Origin: Paenibacillus sp. FSL R7-0273
Lineage (GTDB): Bacteria > Bacillota > Bacilli > Paenibacillales > Paenibacillaceae
Reading direction: 5' to 3'
NCBI RefSeq assembly: GCF_000758625.1
Contig: NZ_CP009283.1
Location: 5,033,501-5,097,500, forward strand
Length of the DNA: 64,000 nucleotides
This document shows positions 41,061-50,913 of the stretch, one piece after another. A model generated the notes under the pieces. It searched no databases, was not told the DNA's origin, and worked only from the letters and a program-made list of their open reading frames with translations. The translations under genes and the position numbers were made by a program. The number at the start of each line of letters is the position of its first letter. The stretch's first letter is position 1.

Positions 41061-41089
41061 TTGACGTATTTCTGTACAGATGATATATT
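41061..41089 (+). promoter_or_regulatory. Promoter of the MarR-MFS operon
   Basis: -35 TTGACG (41061-41066), 17-bp spacer, -10 TATATT (41084-41089). The leader downstream (about 41100-41145) is almost pure A/T with overlapping inverted TTAATTA-type motifs (TAATAATTAAG, TTAATTATT, ATTAATTAAT), the usual look of a MarR operator. Confidence 0.65.
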
Positions 41090-41198
41090 GTTTCATGCTT
41101 TAATAATTAAGTTGTTAATTATTTATTGATTAATTAATAAATCTTTTATTTAGTAAACCACTTATGTATTTTCAAATGATTGCGCGGGAGGTGAAGGA

Positions 41199-41633
41199 TT
41201 GACAGATCAGGAGCGTGACCGGTATTTTGAATTCCCTATTCTTTTTAAGACCTTTCTGAAGGGGCTGGGCCAGCAGTGGAACAAGCAAGGCTTCCCGATC
41301 ACCCAGACCCAGTTCAAGGCGCTGCAGATATTGTCCAAGGAAGGTCCAATGATGGTTTCCCAGCTGGCCGCTGCGCTTGATTTGACACCTGCCGCCGTTA
41401 CCGGCATTACAGACCAGCTGCTTACTGAAGGCTATATTCAGAAGGAGCGCGCCGCCGGAGACCGCCGGGCAATGAACATCACGCTGACCCCCGAAGGAAT
41501 AGCCGTCATCAGGTCAACACAGGCGAAGCTTGGTGAGGTTATGCATTCTTATTTCAGCATTTTGCCTGAAGAAGACATGGAGCATTTGAGAAGAATTTTT
41601 GGGGTATTAATTAAGGAATTAGACAAAAAATAA
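41199..41633 (+). CDS. MarR family transcriptional regulator
   Basis: 144 residues. MarR winged helix: MMVSQLAAALDLTPAAVTGI as HTH, then KERAAGDRRAMNITLTPEG as wing. The start is TTG 41199, 5-6 nt after GGGAGGTG; there is no ATG near. Located 24 bp before an MFS drug-efflux gene and behind an A/T-rich dyad region, so it is the probable repressor of the pair, released by a toxic small molecule (inference). Confidence 0.9.
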   Translation: MTDQERDRYFEFPILFKTFLKGLGQQWNKQGFPITQTQFKALQILSKEGPMMVSQLAAALDLTPAAVTGITDQLLTEGYIQKERAAGDRRAMNITLTPEGIAVIRSTQAKLGEVMHSYFSILPEEDMEHLRRIFGVLIKELDKK

Positions 41634-41656
41634 AAGTGACGGTGAAGAAACTAACT

Positions 41657-43279
41657 ATGGAAAATTTAACAGACAAGCGCAAGCTATCCATTATGATTGC
41701 CATCATGGCAGCCATGCTGTTTGCCGCGATCAACCAGACGATTACCAGCACGGCTATGCCGCGCATCATCTCCATCCTGGACGGTATGGACTACTATACC
41801 TGGACCATTAATATTTACCTGCTGACCTCGACGATTGCCACCGTGCTTGTCGGCAAGCTCTCTGACATGTTCGGGCGCAAGCCGTTCCTGCTGGCCGGGA
41901 TTCTGCTCTTTATGGTCGGTGCCTTTTTAACGGGTACCTCCGATAATGTCTACCAGTTCATCACTTACCGCGGGATCCAGGGGATCGGCGCCGGTATTAT
42001 CCAGTCCACTGCCTTTACTGCTGTAGGCGACCTGTTCCCTCCGCGTGAGCGCGGCAAATGGATGGGCCTGATGACCGCAGTTTTCGGTTTCTCCAGCGTA
42101 CTTGGACCGACACTCGGCGGCTATCTGATTGACCATCTCGACTGGCACTGGCTGTTCTGGATCTTCCTGCCGCTTGGTTTTGTAGCATTCGGCATGATCC
42201 TGGCCCTGTTCCCAAAAGCACAGCGCGGAGCGTCGACCAGCATCGATTACCTCGGCTCTCTGTTTATGACAACGACCATTGTACCGCTGCTGCTCGCTTT
42301 TTCGTGGGCGGGTACAGAATATGCTTGGGGCTCTGCCCAGATTCTCGGCCTCCTGGCTGCAACTGTAGTATCAGCAATCATCTTTATCTTTGTTGAAACC
42401 AAAGCCAAAAACCCGATTCTGCCGCTTCACCTGTTCAAAAACAGCATCGTTACGATCTCCAATCTGATCGGCTTCCTGATGAACTTCGGCATGATGGGCG
42501 CGATGATCTACCTGTCCTTCTTTGTACAGGGTGTACTTGGTATTTCCGCAACTTATGCAGGTTACGTTACTATGCCGATGTCGATCGTAATGGTCGTAGC
42601 AAGTGCCCTGACCGGCCAGATGATTGCCAAAAAGGGTAAGTACAAACGTTTCGCTCTGATCGGGGTACCTATTATGGTGGCCGGGATGGCGATCATGGTA
42701 TTCATGAACAGCGTGCCGATGGCCGTTCTCAGTATGATCGTATTCGGCCTGGGTCTTGGCCTGGGGATGCCTGTCTTCTCGCTGGCTACCCAGAATGCCG
42801 TATCCCACACCGAGCTTGGCGCAGTTACCGCATCCACCCAGCTGTTCCGTAACCTTGGCGGTACAATCGGTATCGCTGTAATGGGTACTGTAATGTCGAA
42901 CAATCTGACCAAGCACCTGAAAGAAGCGCTGACCTCATCTTCAGCACCTGACTTCAGCAAGCTTGATCCGACAGTAGCACAGCAAATGACTGCCTTTGCC
43001 AACCCGCAGGCGCTGATGAACAAGCCGCTGCTGGAGCAGACGCAAGCCAGTCTGCCTGCTGATGTTCAGCCAATCTTCGTACAGATGATCGATAGTATCC
43101 GTGACGCACTGGGTCAGACGCTGTCCACAGTGTTCCTTACCGGTACCATCGTTCTGTGCCTGGCTTTCGTACTCGTCTTCTTCCTGAAGGAGCTGCCGCT
43201 GCGTTCCTCGAACAAGGCACCTGCTGATGCAGAGGCTCCGACTGAGGGTGTGAATACTAAGAAATTGGCTGTGGAATAA
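41657..43279 (+). CDS. MFS transporter, DHA2 (EmrB/QacA) drug-efflux family
   Basis: 540 residues, about 14 membrane helices. Motif A GKLSDMFGRKPFLL between helices 2 and 3; motif C-like GFSSVLGPTLGGYL in helix 5, the mark of antiporters. It exports drugs in exchange for protons. Start ATG 41657 (MENLTDKRK) is chosen; a GTG at 41636, just after the MarR stop codon, is an alternative with a weaker context. Co-transcribed with the MarR gene. Confidence 0.92.
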   Translation: MENLTDKRKLSIMIAIMAAMLFAAINQTITSTAMPRIISILDGMDYYTWTINIYLLTSTIATVLVGKLSDMFGRKPFLLAGILLFMVGAFLTGTSDNVYQFITYRGIQGIGAGIIQSTAFTAVGDLFPPRERGKWMGLMTAVFGFSSVLGPTLGGYLIDHLDWHWLFWIFLPLGFVAFGMILALFPKAQRGASTSIDYLGSLFMTTTIVPLLLAFSWAGTEYAWGSAQILGLLAATVVSAIIFIFVETKAKNPILPLHLFKNSIVTISNLIGFLMNFGMMGAMIYLSFFVQGVLGISATYAGYVTMPMSIVMVVASALTGQMIAKKGKYKRFALIGVPIMVAGMAIMVFMNSVPMAVLSMIVFGLGLGLGMPVFSLATQNAVSHTELGAVTASTQLFRNLGGTIGIAVMGTVMSNNLTKHLKEALTSSSAPDFSKLDPTVAQQMTAFANPQALMNKPLLEQTQASLPADVQPIFVQMIDSIRDALGQTLSTVFLTGTIVLCLAFVLVFFLKELPLRSSNKAPADAEAPTEGVNTKKLAVE

Positions 43280-43297
43280 ATCCCGGCTTACAACAAT

Positions 43298-43338
43298 AAA
43301 AGGGCAATCCTTGGTCACCGGCCACGGATTGCCCTTTT
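43298..43338. terminator. Bidirectional terminator between the MFS and glycosidase genes
   Basis: 13-bp perfect stem AAAAGGGCAATCC / GGATTGCCCTTTT with a 15-nt loop; works for both convergent genes. Confidence 0.9.
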
Positions 43339-43350
43339 GCAGTATAAACC

Positions 43351-45366
43351 TTAAAATCCGGTTCGCGGAATCTCTGCCGGAAGCACATGATAGGGTTCAG
43401 CTGTGCCTGTTCTTACCTTATACATCTGCTTGTGCGCCTCTATAGCCCCCTGCATAAAAGGCTCATACAGCTGATTGCAGACATCGGCAGCTCCGATCTG
43501 ATAATTCTCCCCGTCAAAGCGTCCCAGCACCGGCTGGTCATTCCACTGAAAATAATGAACGCCGATCAGCTGCGGTATGGCAGCAGACTGCTCCACAAAA
43601 TAACGGTATGCCCCGCCGCGTTCCTCCTGGGTAGCCACCGCCCGGATTCCGTAAGCCAGCATACCGCTGTCTGCACCGCCGAAGTGGTACTCGCCGATCA
43701 TAACAGGCTTGCCGAGGCGGCTGCTGATCTGTTCAATCTGCTCCCGGTCCGGAGCAAACTGGTAGCAGTTCAGCGAGAATACATCAAACCATTCGCAGCC
43801 TTCCAGCACTTCATCGCTGCTTACCCATGCATAACGCATACCGAGATTCAGATGATTGGGAGCTGCCTCCCGGCAGGCACGGGCCGGCAGCTCCACATAA
43901 CGCCGGATCAGCAGCCGGTTAAACTGTCCATAATCAGCTGCTCTTACCGAATCAGCCAAAGGCTTCGTATCATCAGGAATGTACAGCTCATCATATCCGT
44001 TATAACGGCTGTTCCAGGCTGCGTTTAATTCATCCACTGTACTGTACTTCTCATGCAGCCACTGAATGAACCGCTCTTTGCTGGCAAAGCGGGTGGCTGA
44101 AGACAGCATCAGCTGCGTCAGGTCCAGGCTGTCCACGAACGCCCAGTGCGGCTCGTTGCGCATGAAATACCCAACCATCCGCCGCTCTTCCCGCAGCGGG
44201 AGCAGCTGCTCCGCAAACTGCTGTGCATTCCGCCCGTATTCCGGACTGAACACATCCGGAAAATCGCGGAAGATCCGCTGCTCCGTCTCCGGGAACCCGC
44301 TCAGCGGATACACATACGGCAGATTCGAGGCCGCGATGAACCTGCTGTCCGACCAGTTGCCGATGGTATTGAACCCGCCCTGCCGCAGCCGGTATTCAGT
44401 CAGCTCCGTCCAGGCGTCTCTCCACTGCGGACCGAATACTCTTATCAGGTTCGCTATCCCGAAGCTGAATTCACGGCCCTCCTGCGACCAGGCATCTTTA
44501 TAAGCCCCACCCTGCCCGGGCAGTTGCGGGAGGAGATGCTCCATACCGGTTACACGCATAGGCGAGGAAGGGCCTACACAATCCATTCCGGTACTGAATA
44601 GTGCATAGCCGTCCGGATCAACGAACCACCAGTTCCGGCCGTCGAACGCTGTGCGGAAATAACCGGTCGCCGTGAACCTCAGCTCTTTCCAGCCTCCGTA
44701 ACGGCTGAGTGAGCCGGCGCTGTAATCTGCTCCTGCCGTCTCCGCCCATTCCGTCGCCCGCTGCCGCTCAGCCCGGAGCCGGCTGACTAACTCTGCAGCA
44801 TCGGCCGTTTTGCCCGGCCACTCTCTTCCCTTCAGCTGTCCCAGCTCATCTACATAAGGCTGATAGATATAATCGAAGGCCGGTTCCTCTTTGCTTAGGC
44901 ATAAGCCCAGTATATCGGCACTTCTCTCCGCAGCTGATGGAATAGTGGCAATCGAAAAGCCGGTTATCTGATCCCGGTCGACCCTGGCACCACCACGCAG
45001 CACCGTCTGCATTACACCGGGATAACGGGGCAGGAACAGCTTTTCACCGCTCAAATGCTCCAGCGGCAGGCAGATTACGGTTCTTACGCCCGGCAGGATG
45101 CCCAGATGATAAGTAATTTCACGGTCATCCCTGTCACGGAAGGAGAACAGCAGGACCAGGATATCATGGCACTCATGGTACACCTCAGCATTCACATACC
45201 GGCAGGCCTGCCATTCAGCAGCGTCTGCTTTGCCCGGCTGCAGCTCTGCTCCGCCGCCCTCAGGCGACGTCCACAGCCGGAAGCCCCCGGAGGGGCTAAG
45301 CGTAAGCTGTGCATGAGGACCGGTGTCGAACCATTCCCCGGACAGCTGGAAGGATGATGCCATCAT
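43351..45366 (-). CDS. Clan GH-A glycoside hydrolase (GH42/GH50-like, beta-galactosidase or agarase type)
   Basis: 671 residues. N-terminal beta-sandwich (about 1-230), then a TIM barrel introduced by GRNWWFVDPDGYALFSTGMD. Putative acid/base Glu405 in YFMRNEPHWAF and nucleophile Glu559 in PVMIGEYHFGG, the clan GH-A arrangement. Residue patterns resemble GH50 agarases and GH42 galactosidases; I cannot fix the family or substrate. No signal peptide, so it cleaves imported oligosaccharide. The ATG overlaps the binding-protein stop (ATGA), so translation is coupled; last gene of the ABC operon. Confidence 0.85.
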   Translation of the reverse strand: MMASSFQLSGEWFDTGPHAQLTLSPSGGFRLWTSPEGGGAELQPGKADAAEWQACRYVNAEVYHECHDILVLLFSFRDRDDREITYHLGILPGVRTVICLPLEHLSGEKLFLPRYPGVMQTVLRGGARVDRDQITGFSIATIPSAAERSADILGLCLSKEEPAFDYIYQPYVDELGQLKGREWPGKTADAAELVSRLRAERQRATEWAETAGADYSAGSLSRYGGWKELRFTATGYFRTAFDGRNWWFVDPDGYALFSTGMDCVGPSSPMRVTGMEHLLPQLPGQGGAYKDAWSQEGREFSFGIANLIRVFGPQWRDAWTELTEYRLRQGGFNTIGNWSDSRFIAASNLPYVYPLSGFPETEQRIFRDFPDVFSPEYGRNAQQFAEQLLPLREERRMVGYFMRNEPHWAFVDSLDLTQLMLSSATRFASKERFIQWLHEKYSTVDELNAAWNSRYNGYDELYIPDDTKPLADSVRAADYGQFNRLLIRRYVELPARACREAAPNHLNLGMRYAWVSSDEVLEGCEWFDVFSLNCYQFAPDREQIEQISSRLGKPVMIGEYHFGGADSGMLAYGIRAVATQEERGGAYRYFVEQSAAIPQLIGVHYFQWNDQPVLGRFDGENYQIGAADVCNQLYEPFMQGAIEAHKQMYKVRTGTAEPYHVLPAEIPRTGF

Positions 45367-47039
45367 TTAAGACCCATATTGGTCATGACATCCACTTTAC
45401 CCGCATTCGTATACCATTCGTTCACTTCTTCCGTGATCTGCGTTCCGCCCTTCTCGTACCATTGCTTAACAAAAGTGTCGTAGCTTTCGAGCGGCTCCTT
45501 ACTATAGATAATCTTAGTAAAAGTCTCCTTCTCCATCGTGTTCAGCTGCTCCCATGAAGTCTGCATTGTTTTGGTCGGCGGGCCGTTAAAAGCGTTAGGG
45601 AGCAGCACATCCCGGTTCTCGTATGAAATGACATACCCTGCAATGGTGGTAGGATCATTAGCCGCTGACCGCATCAGCACCCCGGTATCGGCTTTGGCAC
45701 CTTGTGCCAGATCATAGAAGGACTTGCCCGGTCCGTCCACGCTTGGCGTATTTTTGGTAAATGCCATCTTCCCTACTCCCTGAACCGCATCCAGCGGTGT
45801 GTTGAATGCCTTGGAATCAAAAACAACCTCCCCGTTCACGATGTCATAATCGTAGCCCTGTGCGTACCCGTATTTAAAATCTCCTGTGCCGAAGGCTGCA
45901 TCATACAGCTTGTCGTAGTAGAGGAAGAACGCCTCCATATTGTTAAAATCTTTATTAAACATAAATACACCGTCATTCTGCTGGCCGGACTGGTACGTCT
46001 TATCGCCGCTGACCCCGCTGATTGTCGGGTAGGCACTGATTTTGGCACCCTGCACATTGGTTTCAACATCCTTCACGCTGCCGTACAGCCAAGGACGTCC
46101 GATAATAATGCCTGCTTTGCCTTCGGTAAAATCAGCCAGCGCATCCCAGGCTCCCTGTGTCGCCAGCTCCTTGTTCAAATATCCCTTGGAATACCAGTCA
46201 CGCAGCTTGGCAAGCGCATCTTTCATCCCGCCGGCAACAGACCCGTAAGTAAGCTTGCCGCCCTCGTTATACCATTGGCCCGGGAGATGCTTGCCGGCGT
46301 AGGCGCTGAAGATCATTACAGAGTCGCTGACCCAGCCGGTGTTGTAGGAATCCTTTCCGCTAAAATCGAATCCGTACGTATCCTGCTTGCCGTTCCCGTC
46401 CGGATCATCATTCGTAAAGGCGGCAATGACCTGCTCGAATTCGTCGATCGTCGTCGGCGCCTTCAGCCCCAGATTATCCAGCCAGTCCTGCCGGACCAGC
46501 ATCACTTCGCCTTCTGTCAGATTGGGGGCAATCGGCATACCGTATACCTTTCCGTCCTGGATAACCGGGTTGAAGGCGGTCGGATATTCCTTGTAAATTT
46601 CCTTTAGCCGCTCCGGCATATATTTGTTGATGTCCTCTGTAATATCCTTGACCAGCCCGGACTGGATCAGGTCATTCTCCAGCGAAGTATCATAGACCGG
46701 CAGCACATCCGGAAGCTTCTCCGAGCCGGTCAGCGCAAGCCGCAGCTTCGTGTTATACTGCGCTGCATCGCCGCCCAGCAGTGTTGTCTCAATCTGTATA
46801 CCCAGCTTCTCCACGCCCCAGCGGGTCAGCACATTATCATTCAGGCTCTCACCGTTGATATATTTCCCGGCATTTTCATCCTGCTGCTTCGCAATCGTAA
46901 GCGTGATCGGCGGATCATATTTACCGTCCTTGAGCGTCGCTTCGGCCGTAGAGCCACCTTCCTTTTTGACCGGGCCGCACCCGGCGAGCAGTCCTGTCAG
47001 CAATACAGCAACGGAGAGTAATGCACCTTTTTTTTTCAT
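45363..47039 (-). CDS. Sugar ABC transporter substrate-binding lipoprotein (LplA-like)
   Basis: 558 residues. Signal peptide with lipobox LLAGC (Cys21). Family-1 binding-protein fold with the Paenibacillus-typical acidic loop DPDGNGKQDTYGF, which resembles a calcium-binding loop. Captures an oligosaccharide outside the cell for the two permeases encoded upstream. No ATPase gene is present; these systems share a common MsmX-type ATPase (family knowledge). Order on the minus strand: permease, permease, binding protein, glycosidase. Confidence 0.93.
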   Translation of the reverse strand: MKKKGALLSVAVLLTGLLAGCGPVKKEGGSTAEATLKDGKYDPPITLTIAKQQDENAGKYINGESLNDNVLTRWGVEKLGIQIETTLLGGDAAQYNTKLRLALTGSEKLPDVLPVYDTSLENDLIQSGLVKDITEDINKYMPERLKEIYKEYPTAFNPVIQDGKVYGMPIAPNLTEGEVMLVRQDWLDNLGLKAPTTIDEFEQVIAAFTNDDPDGNGKQDTYGFDFSGKDSYNTGWVSDSVMIFSAYAGKHLPGQWYNEGGKLTYGSVAGGMKDALAKLRDWYSKGYLNKELATQGAWDALADFTEGKAGIIIGRPWLYGSVKDVETNVQGAKISAYPTISGVSGDKTYQSGQQNDGVFMFNKDFNNMEAFFLYYDKLYDAAFGTGDFKYGYAQGYDYDIVNGEVVFDSKAFNTPLDAVQGVGKMAFTKNTPSVDGPGKSFYDLAQGAKADTGVLMRSAANDPTTIAGYVISYENRDVLLPNAFNGPPTKTMQTSWEQLNTMEKETFTKIIYSKEPLESYDTFVKQWYEKGGTQITEEVNEWYTNAGKVDVMTNMGLK

Positions 47040-47094
47040 ATATAGACTCCTTTATCGTTGAATTTAAGTTGAAGTTAGGATGTATCTGCTTCTG

Positions 47095-47964
47095 CTACTC
47101 CTTAACTGCACCCAGTACAATGCCCTTTACAAAATACTTCTGCAAAAATGGATAGACGAGGATAATCGGCAAGGTGCTGATAAAGATCTGCGCAGCCTTG
47201 ATGCTCTGCTCCGATAATGCCGCCGCCTCCGACTGGCTGAGCGCCATGCTCTGGGCTGAGCCCTGCACCACAACCGTCTGCAGAAAGGAAGCCAGCGGGT
47301 AGTTCTCGGTACTCGACATATACAGAATTCCGTCAAACCAGGCGTTCCAGTGGCCGACCATAATGAACAGGCCTACCGTTGCCAGTCCGGGAAGGGAGAG
47401 CGGCAGATAGATTTTGCGGAAAATAACAAAGAATGAGGCACCGTCGATAAACGCCGCTTCCTCCAGCGCCTTCGGAATCGTTTTGAAGAAATTCATAATC
47501 AGAATCAGGTTGTAAGCGCCAAAGGCGCCGGGCAGCACCAGCGACCAGATCGTGTCCTTAAACCCCAGCTTCGTAACCAGGATATAGGATGGAATCAAGC
47601 CTCCGGAGAACAGCATCGTGAAGATAAAAATCCACATCAGCACATTCCGCCCGCGGAAATCCTTGGATAAGGCATAGCCGGCCGTTGTAATGACAAACAT
47701 GCTGATCAAGGTCCCGAGTACCGTCCGGAATACAGAGATTTGCATCGAGCCGGTAAAGTTGGTGTTTCTGAAGGTTTTGGCGTAGGCGTCCATATTGAAG
47801 TCCACCGGCCAGAAGGATACCAGATTGCCGTTGATCGCCGATTTGCTGCTAAGGGACTGGGCGAGCAGATGGAGCATCGGCAGGAAGCATGATAACGCAA
47901 TCAGAATCAGAAATATATAGTTGAAGAACGAGAAAATCTTATATCCCTTGGACTTATGATACAC
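47095..47964 (-). CDS. Carbohydrate ABC transporter permease (LplC/YtcP type)
   Basis: 289 residues, six membrane helices. The EAA loop EEAAFIDGASFFVIFRKIYL is followed by LPLSLP. The C-terminal signature is KYFVKGIVLGAVKE. Second permease of the heterodimer; 15 bp after the first permease gene. Confidence 0.94.
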   Translation of the reverse strand: MYHKSKGYKIFSFFNYIFLILIALSCFLPMLHLLAQSLSSKSAINGNLVSFWPVDFNMDAYAKTFRNTNFTGSMQISVFRTVLGTLISMFVITTAGYALSKDFRGRNVLMWIFIFTMLFSGGLIPSYILVTKLGFKDTIWSLVLPGAFGAYNLILIMNFFKTIPKALEEAAFIDGASFFVIFRKIYLPLSLPGLATVGLFIMVGHWNAWFDGILYMSSTENYPLASFLQTVVVQGSAQSMALSQSEAAALSEQSIKAAQIFISTLPIILVYPFLQKYFVKGIVLGAVKE

Positions 47965-47979
47965 TCTTCATGCTCCCTT

Positions 47980-48921
47980 CTAGAATATTTTGTAGTTGGC
48001 GGCCTTGTAGGCAATACGGTATGAAATAACGATCAGGACGAAGCTGATGCCTGATTTGAACAATCCGACCGCTGTACCGAACCCGTATTGGCCATTTAAC
48101 AGAGAAGACCGGTACACGTAAGTATCGATAATATCCCCTGTACTGTACACCAGCGGATTGTAGAGGTTAAAGATCTGCTCAAAGCCTGCATCGAGAATAT
48201 TTCCCAGACTCAGTGTGGCAATAACAATGATCATCGGCAGCATGCTCGGCAGCGTAACATGTCTGATCTGCTGCCAGCGGGAAGCGCCGTCTATCTCGGC
48301 AGCCTCATAATAAGAAGGATCGATTCCGGTAATAACGGCCAGATAGACAATCATGCCGAAGCCGAAGTTTTTCCACAGATCACTGATAATGACCGTTGGT
48401 CTGAACAGGACCGGATCGCCCAGGAAATAAACCGGCTGGATTCCGAACACACTGGTCAGCACATGGTTGATGCCGCCGTCAAGTCCCAGAAGGTCAATCA
48501 TAATGCCGGCCACCGTTACCCATGATAAGAAATGCGGCAGATATACGAGCGTCTGAATGCTTTTTTTGACACCCATATTGCGGATTTCACTTAACAGGAT
48601 AGCCATGATGATCGGCACGACAATACCGACAACGATTTTGATTACCGCGATAATCAGCGTGTTCGTGATAGCCTGAGTGGCTTCCTTGTACTGAAAGATT
48701 CTCGCGAAGTTGTCCCAGCCGATCCAGGCGGAGCCGGAAATACCCAGCCAGGGCTTATAATCCTGAAAAGCCATCACCAGTCCGACCATCGGCCCGTAGG
48801 CGAAAATGAGGACACACACAAGTGCGGGGATACAGAGTACATACAGCGGCCAGCTTTTTTTCAGTTCCTTGCTCCAGGGATCTTTTCCTTTTTTCCGGAT
48901 GTCAGTCTTGAGCGGCTGCAC
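47980..48921 (-). CDS. Carbohydrate ABC transporter permease (LplB/YtcQ-operon type)
   Basis: 313 residues, six membrane helices (first about 26-50: LYVLCIPALVCVLIFAYGP). EAA loop YEAAEIDGASRWQQIRHV, then TLPSMLP. The start is taken as GTG 48921; an in-frame TAA lies four codons upstream, so it cannot be longer, although the ribosome site (AACAGG) is poor. First gene of the operon, divergent from the YesM-type kinase gene whose partner regulator probably activates it. Confidence 0.9.
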   Translation of the reverse strand: MQPLKTDIRKKGKDPWSKELKKSWPLYVLCIPALVCVLIFAYGPMVGLVMAFQDYKPWLGISGSAWIGWDNFARIFQYKEATQAITNTLIIAVIKIVVGIVVPIIMAILLSEIRNMGVKKSIQTLVYLPHFLSWVTVAGIMIDLLGLDGGINHVLTSVFGIQPVYFLGDPVLFRPTVIISDLWKNFGFGMIVYLAVITGIDPSYYEAAEIDGASRWQQIRHVTLPSMLPMIIVIATLSLGNILDAGFEQIFNLYNPLVYSTGDIIDTYVYRSSLLNGQYGFGTAVGLFKSGISFVLIVISYRIAYKAANYKIF

Positions 48922-48997
48922 CCTGTTTATTATAACGTGAGCTATTGGTGTTACCCCCTTTAAGAATGCCGAGTAGGTGTTGCAGATTTAATGTTAG

Positions 48998-49011
48998 CAA
49001 AAACGCTTTCA
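48998..49011 (+). promoter_or_regulatory. cre-like site 1 upstream of the sugar ABC operon
   Basis: CAAAAACGCTTTCA, 12 of 14 to the cre consensus. Confidence 0.5.
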
Positions 49012-49060
49012 ATCTAAAATGTCCCGATCTGAAGATCATAACCAATCCCTTAACCTGTTT

Positions 49061-49074
49061 GATAAGCGCTTTCA
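49061..49074 (+). promoter_or_regulatory. cre-like site 2 upstream of the sugar ABC operon
   Basis: GATAAGCGCTTTCA, 12 of 14 counting variable positions, 63 bp (six helical turns) from site 1. CcpA could bind both and affect both divergent transcripts. Confidence 0.5.
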
Positions 49075-49182
49075 TTTTGTGGGCTGATTGTCTTTTTCTT
49101 TTGAATTTAATGACTTATGATAGATTCGGGCGGATGCACAGCAATTAGACAAATACGTGTTACAGGGAATGAGGACAACAAT

Positions 49183-50913
49183 ATGATTAAAAAGGTGAAT
49201 ATGAAACGGTTCATCTACTTCTTCATTTTTTTCCTGCTGCTTACACTGGGGCTGTTCTACATCATGAATACCCTTAGCTCACGAACGCTTCAGGAGAGTC
49301 TGGTCAATGCCTCCAGGAACCAGCTGGCTTATGCGGAGGAAATCATAGACGGGGCGATCTCCGAGGCAAGCATGTACGGAATCCAATATACCGCCGACGA
49401 CGATGTACGTTTCTATCAGAACCGCAAGCTGGAATTAAGCAATTATGACGCCCAGATGAACAAAAATGAAATTTCCGGCCGGTTAGCGGACCAGCTCTTC
49501 TCCAGCCTTGCGGTCGAGTCGATCGGGATTTACTGGAAGCAGGACGGCACCTTCATCCAGACCGGACATGATTCGCTGGCGAAGCTCCCTTTTGAACAGG
49601 TAATGGAGCGCGGCTGGCAGACTTATAATAATAGCCTGTACTACTTTTCGGTCTACCCCTATATCCACCAGCCCAAAAATCCGGCAAATATAGAATATAT
49701 CGTCGGTGTGAAGCTTAAGAAGGAGTATCTGACCGGGCTGCTGGGCAAAGCGGTTAACGGCGACAGCTCCAACGCTTTTTTACTGGTGAATGACAGCCTT
49801 GTCATTAGCAGCAAGCCGGTAGACAGCCGGATCGAGGAAAAAGCGCGGGCGACGGTTACCCCCGATCCGCAGCACATTCTGAAATTCGATTACCATACCG
49901 GCGAGGACGACTATTATGTGCTGTCCAAATACATAGAGCCTATTGATACGTATCTGGTGACGTATACAAGGATGAGCGATTTCCTGACTCCGCTGGACCG
50001 CAGCCAGCAGGTGTTCGCAGCCAGTATTATCGTTATCCTGATCATCGGCCTGACCGTCATTCTGATGTTCTACCGTAATTTTTACCGTAATGTGCATCTG
50101 CTCGGCAAAAAATTTCATCAGGTGGAGCAGGGTAACTACAGCACGCGGATCAGCGAGAACCCGGTCAACGAATTTTATACCTTGTTCAAAAGCTTCAACC
50201 ATATGGTACTCAGAACCCAGAACCTGTTCGCCTCACTCAAAATCGAAACCGAGCTGCGCAGGGATGCCGAGGTAAAGCAGCTGCAGGCCCAGATCAATCC
50301 GCATTTTCTGTACAACAGCCTGTTCTTTATTATGTCGATGGCACAATCCTCACCGGAAGCCGTCATGCAGATGAGCAAGCATCTGGCCGAATATTACCGT
50401 TACCTGACCAAGCTCGACCGCCAGGATGCCACGCTGGCCTCCGAGCTGCAGCTTGCCGGCCATTTCTTATCGATTATGTCTCTCTGTAAAGAGCTGCATT
50501 ATGAGATCAGCCTGCCGCCGGAGCTCGGGGAGCACCGCATTATGCCGCTGATTATCCAGCCGATTGTGGAAAATGCGATCCAGCACGGGATTGAGGAGCT
50601 GCAGGGCGCCCACCGTGTCTCCATCGAGGTAAAGGCACTCGATGACGGGGCGCTGATCCTTATTGCGGATGACGGGAAGGGACTTACGCCGGACCAGCTT
50701 GAGCTGCTGGCAGCCCGTGTGGGCAGCGAGGCTCCTCCGCAGGGCTCCCGGGGCATCGGCTTGTGGAATATTCATCAGCGGCTCAAAAATGCCTATGGTG
50801 AATTAAGCGGCCTGCGGTTCTTCACGAATGACTGGGGCGGCCTGTCCGTTATGGCTTACATTGATTTCTCACTGGATGAAGGAGGAGAATATGAAATTAC
50901 TGATTGTGGATGA
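49183..50913 (+). CDS. YesM-type sensor histidine kinase
   Basis: 576 residues. Membrane helices at about 9-30 and 278-297 flank an extracellular sensor of roughly 245 residues (double-Cache-like). HAMP about 298-350; His-kinase domain with phospho-acceptor His374 in QINPHFLYNSLF; N-box QPIVENAIQHGIEE; G-box ADDGKGLTPDQL; and GIGLWNIHQRL. Start 49183 lies 8 nt after GAGGA. Senses extracellular sugar directly or through the binding protein (inference). Overlaps its response regulator gene by 23 bp. Confidence 0.93.
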   Translation: MIKKVNMKRFIYFFIFFLLLTLGLFYIMNTLSSRTLQESLVNASRNQLAYAEEIIDGAISEASMYGIQYTADDDVRFYQNRKLELSNYDAQMNKNEISGRLADQLFSSLAVESIGIYWKQDGTFIQTGHDSLAKLPFEQVMERGWQTYNNSLYYFSVYPYIHQPKNPANIEYIVGVKLKKEYLTGLLGKAVNGDSSNAFLLVNDSLVISSKPVDSRIEEKARATVTPDPQHILKFDYHTGEDDYYVLSKYIEPIDTYLVTYTRMSDFLTPLDRSQQVFAASIIVILIIGLTVILMFYRNFYRNVHLLGKKFHQVEQGNYSTRISENPVNEFYTLFKSFNHMVLRTQNLFASLKIETELRRDAEVKQLQAQINPHFLYNSLFFIMSMAQSSPEAVMQMSKHLAEYYRYLTKLDRQDATLASELQLAGHFLSIMSLCKELHYEISLPPELGEHRIMPLIIQPIVENAIQHGIEELQGAHRVSIEVKALDDGALILIADDGKGLTPDQLELLAARVGSEAPPQGSRGIGLWNIHQRLKNAYGELSGLRFFTNDWGGLSVMAYIDFSLDEGGEYEITDCG

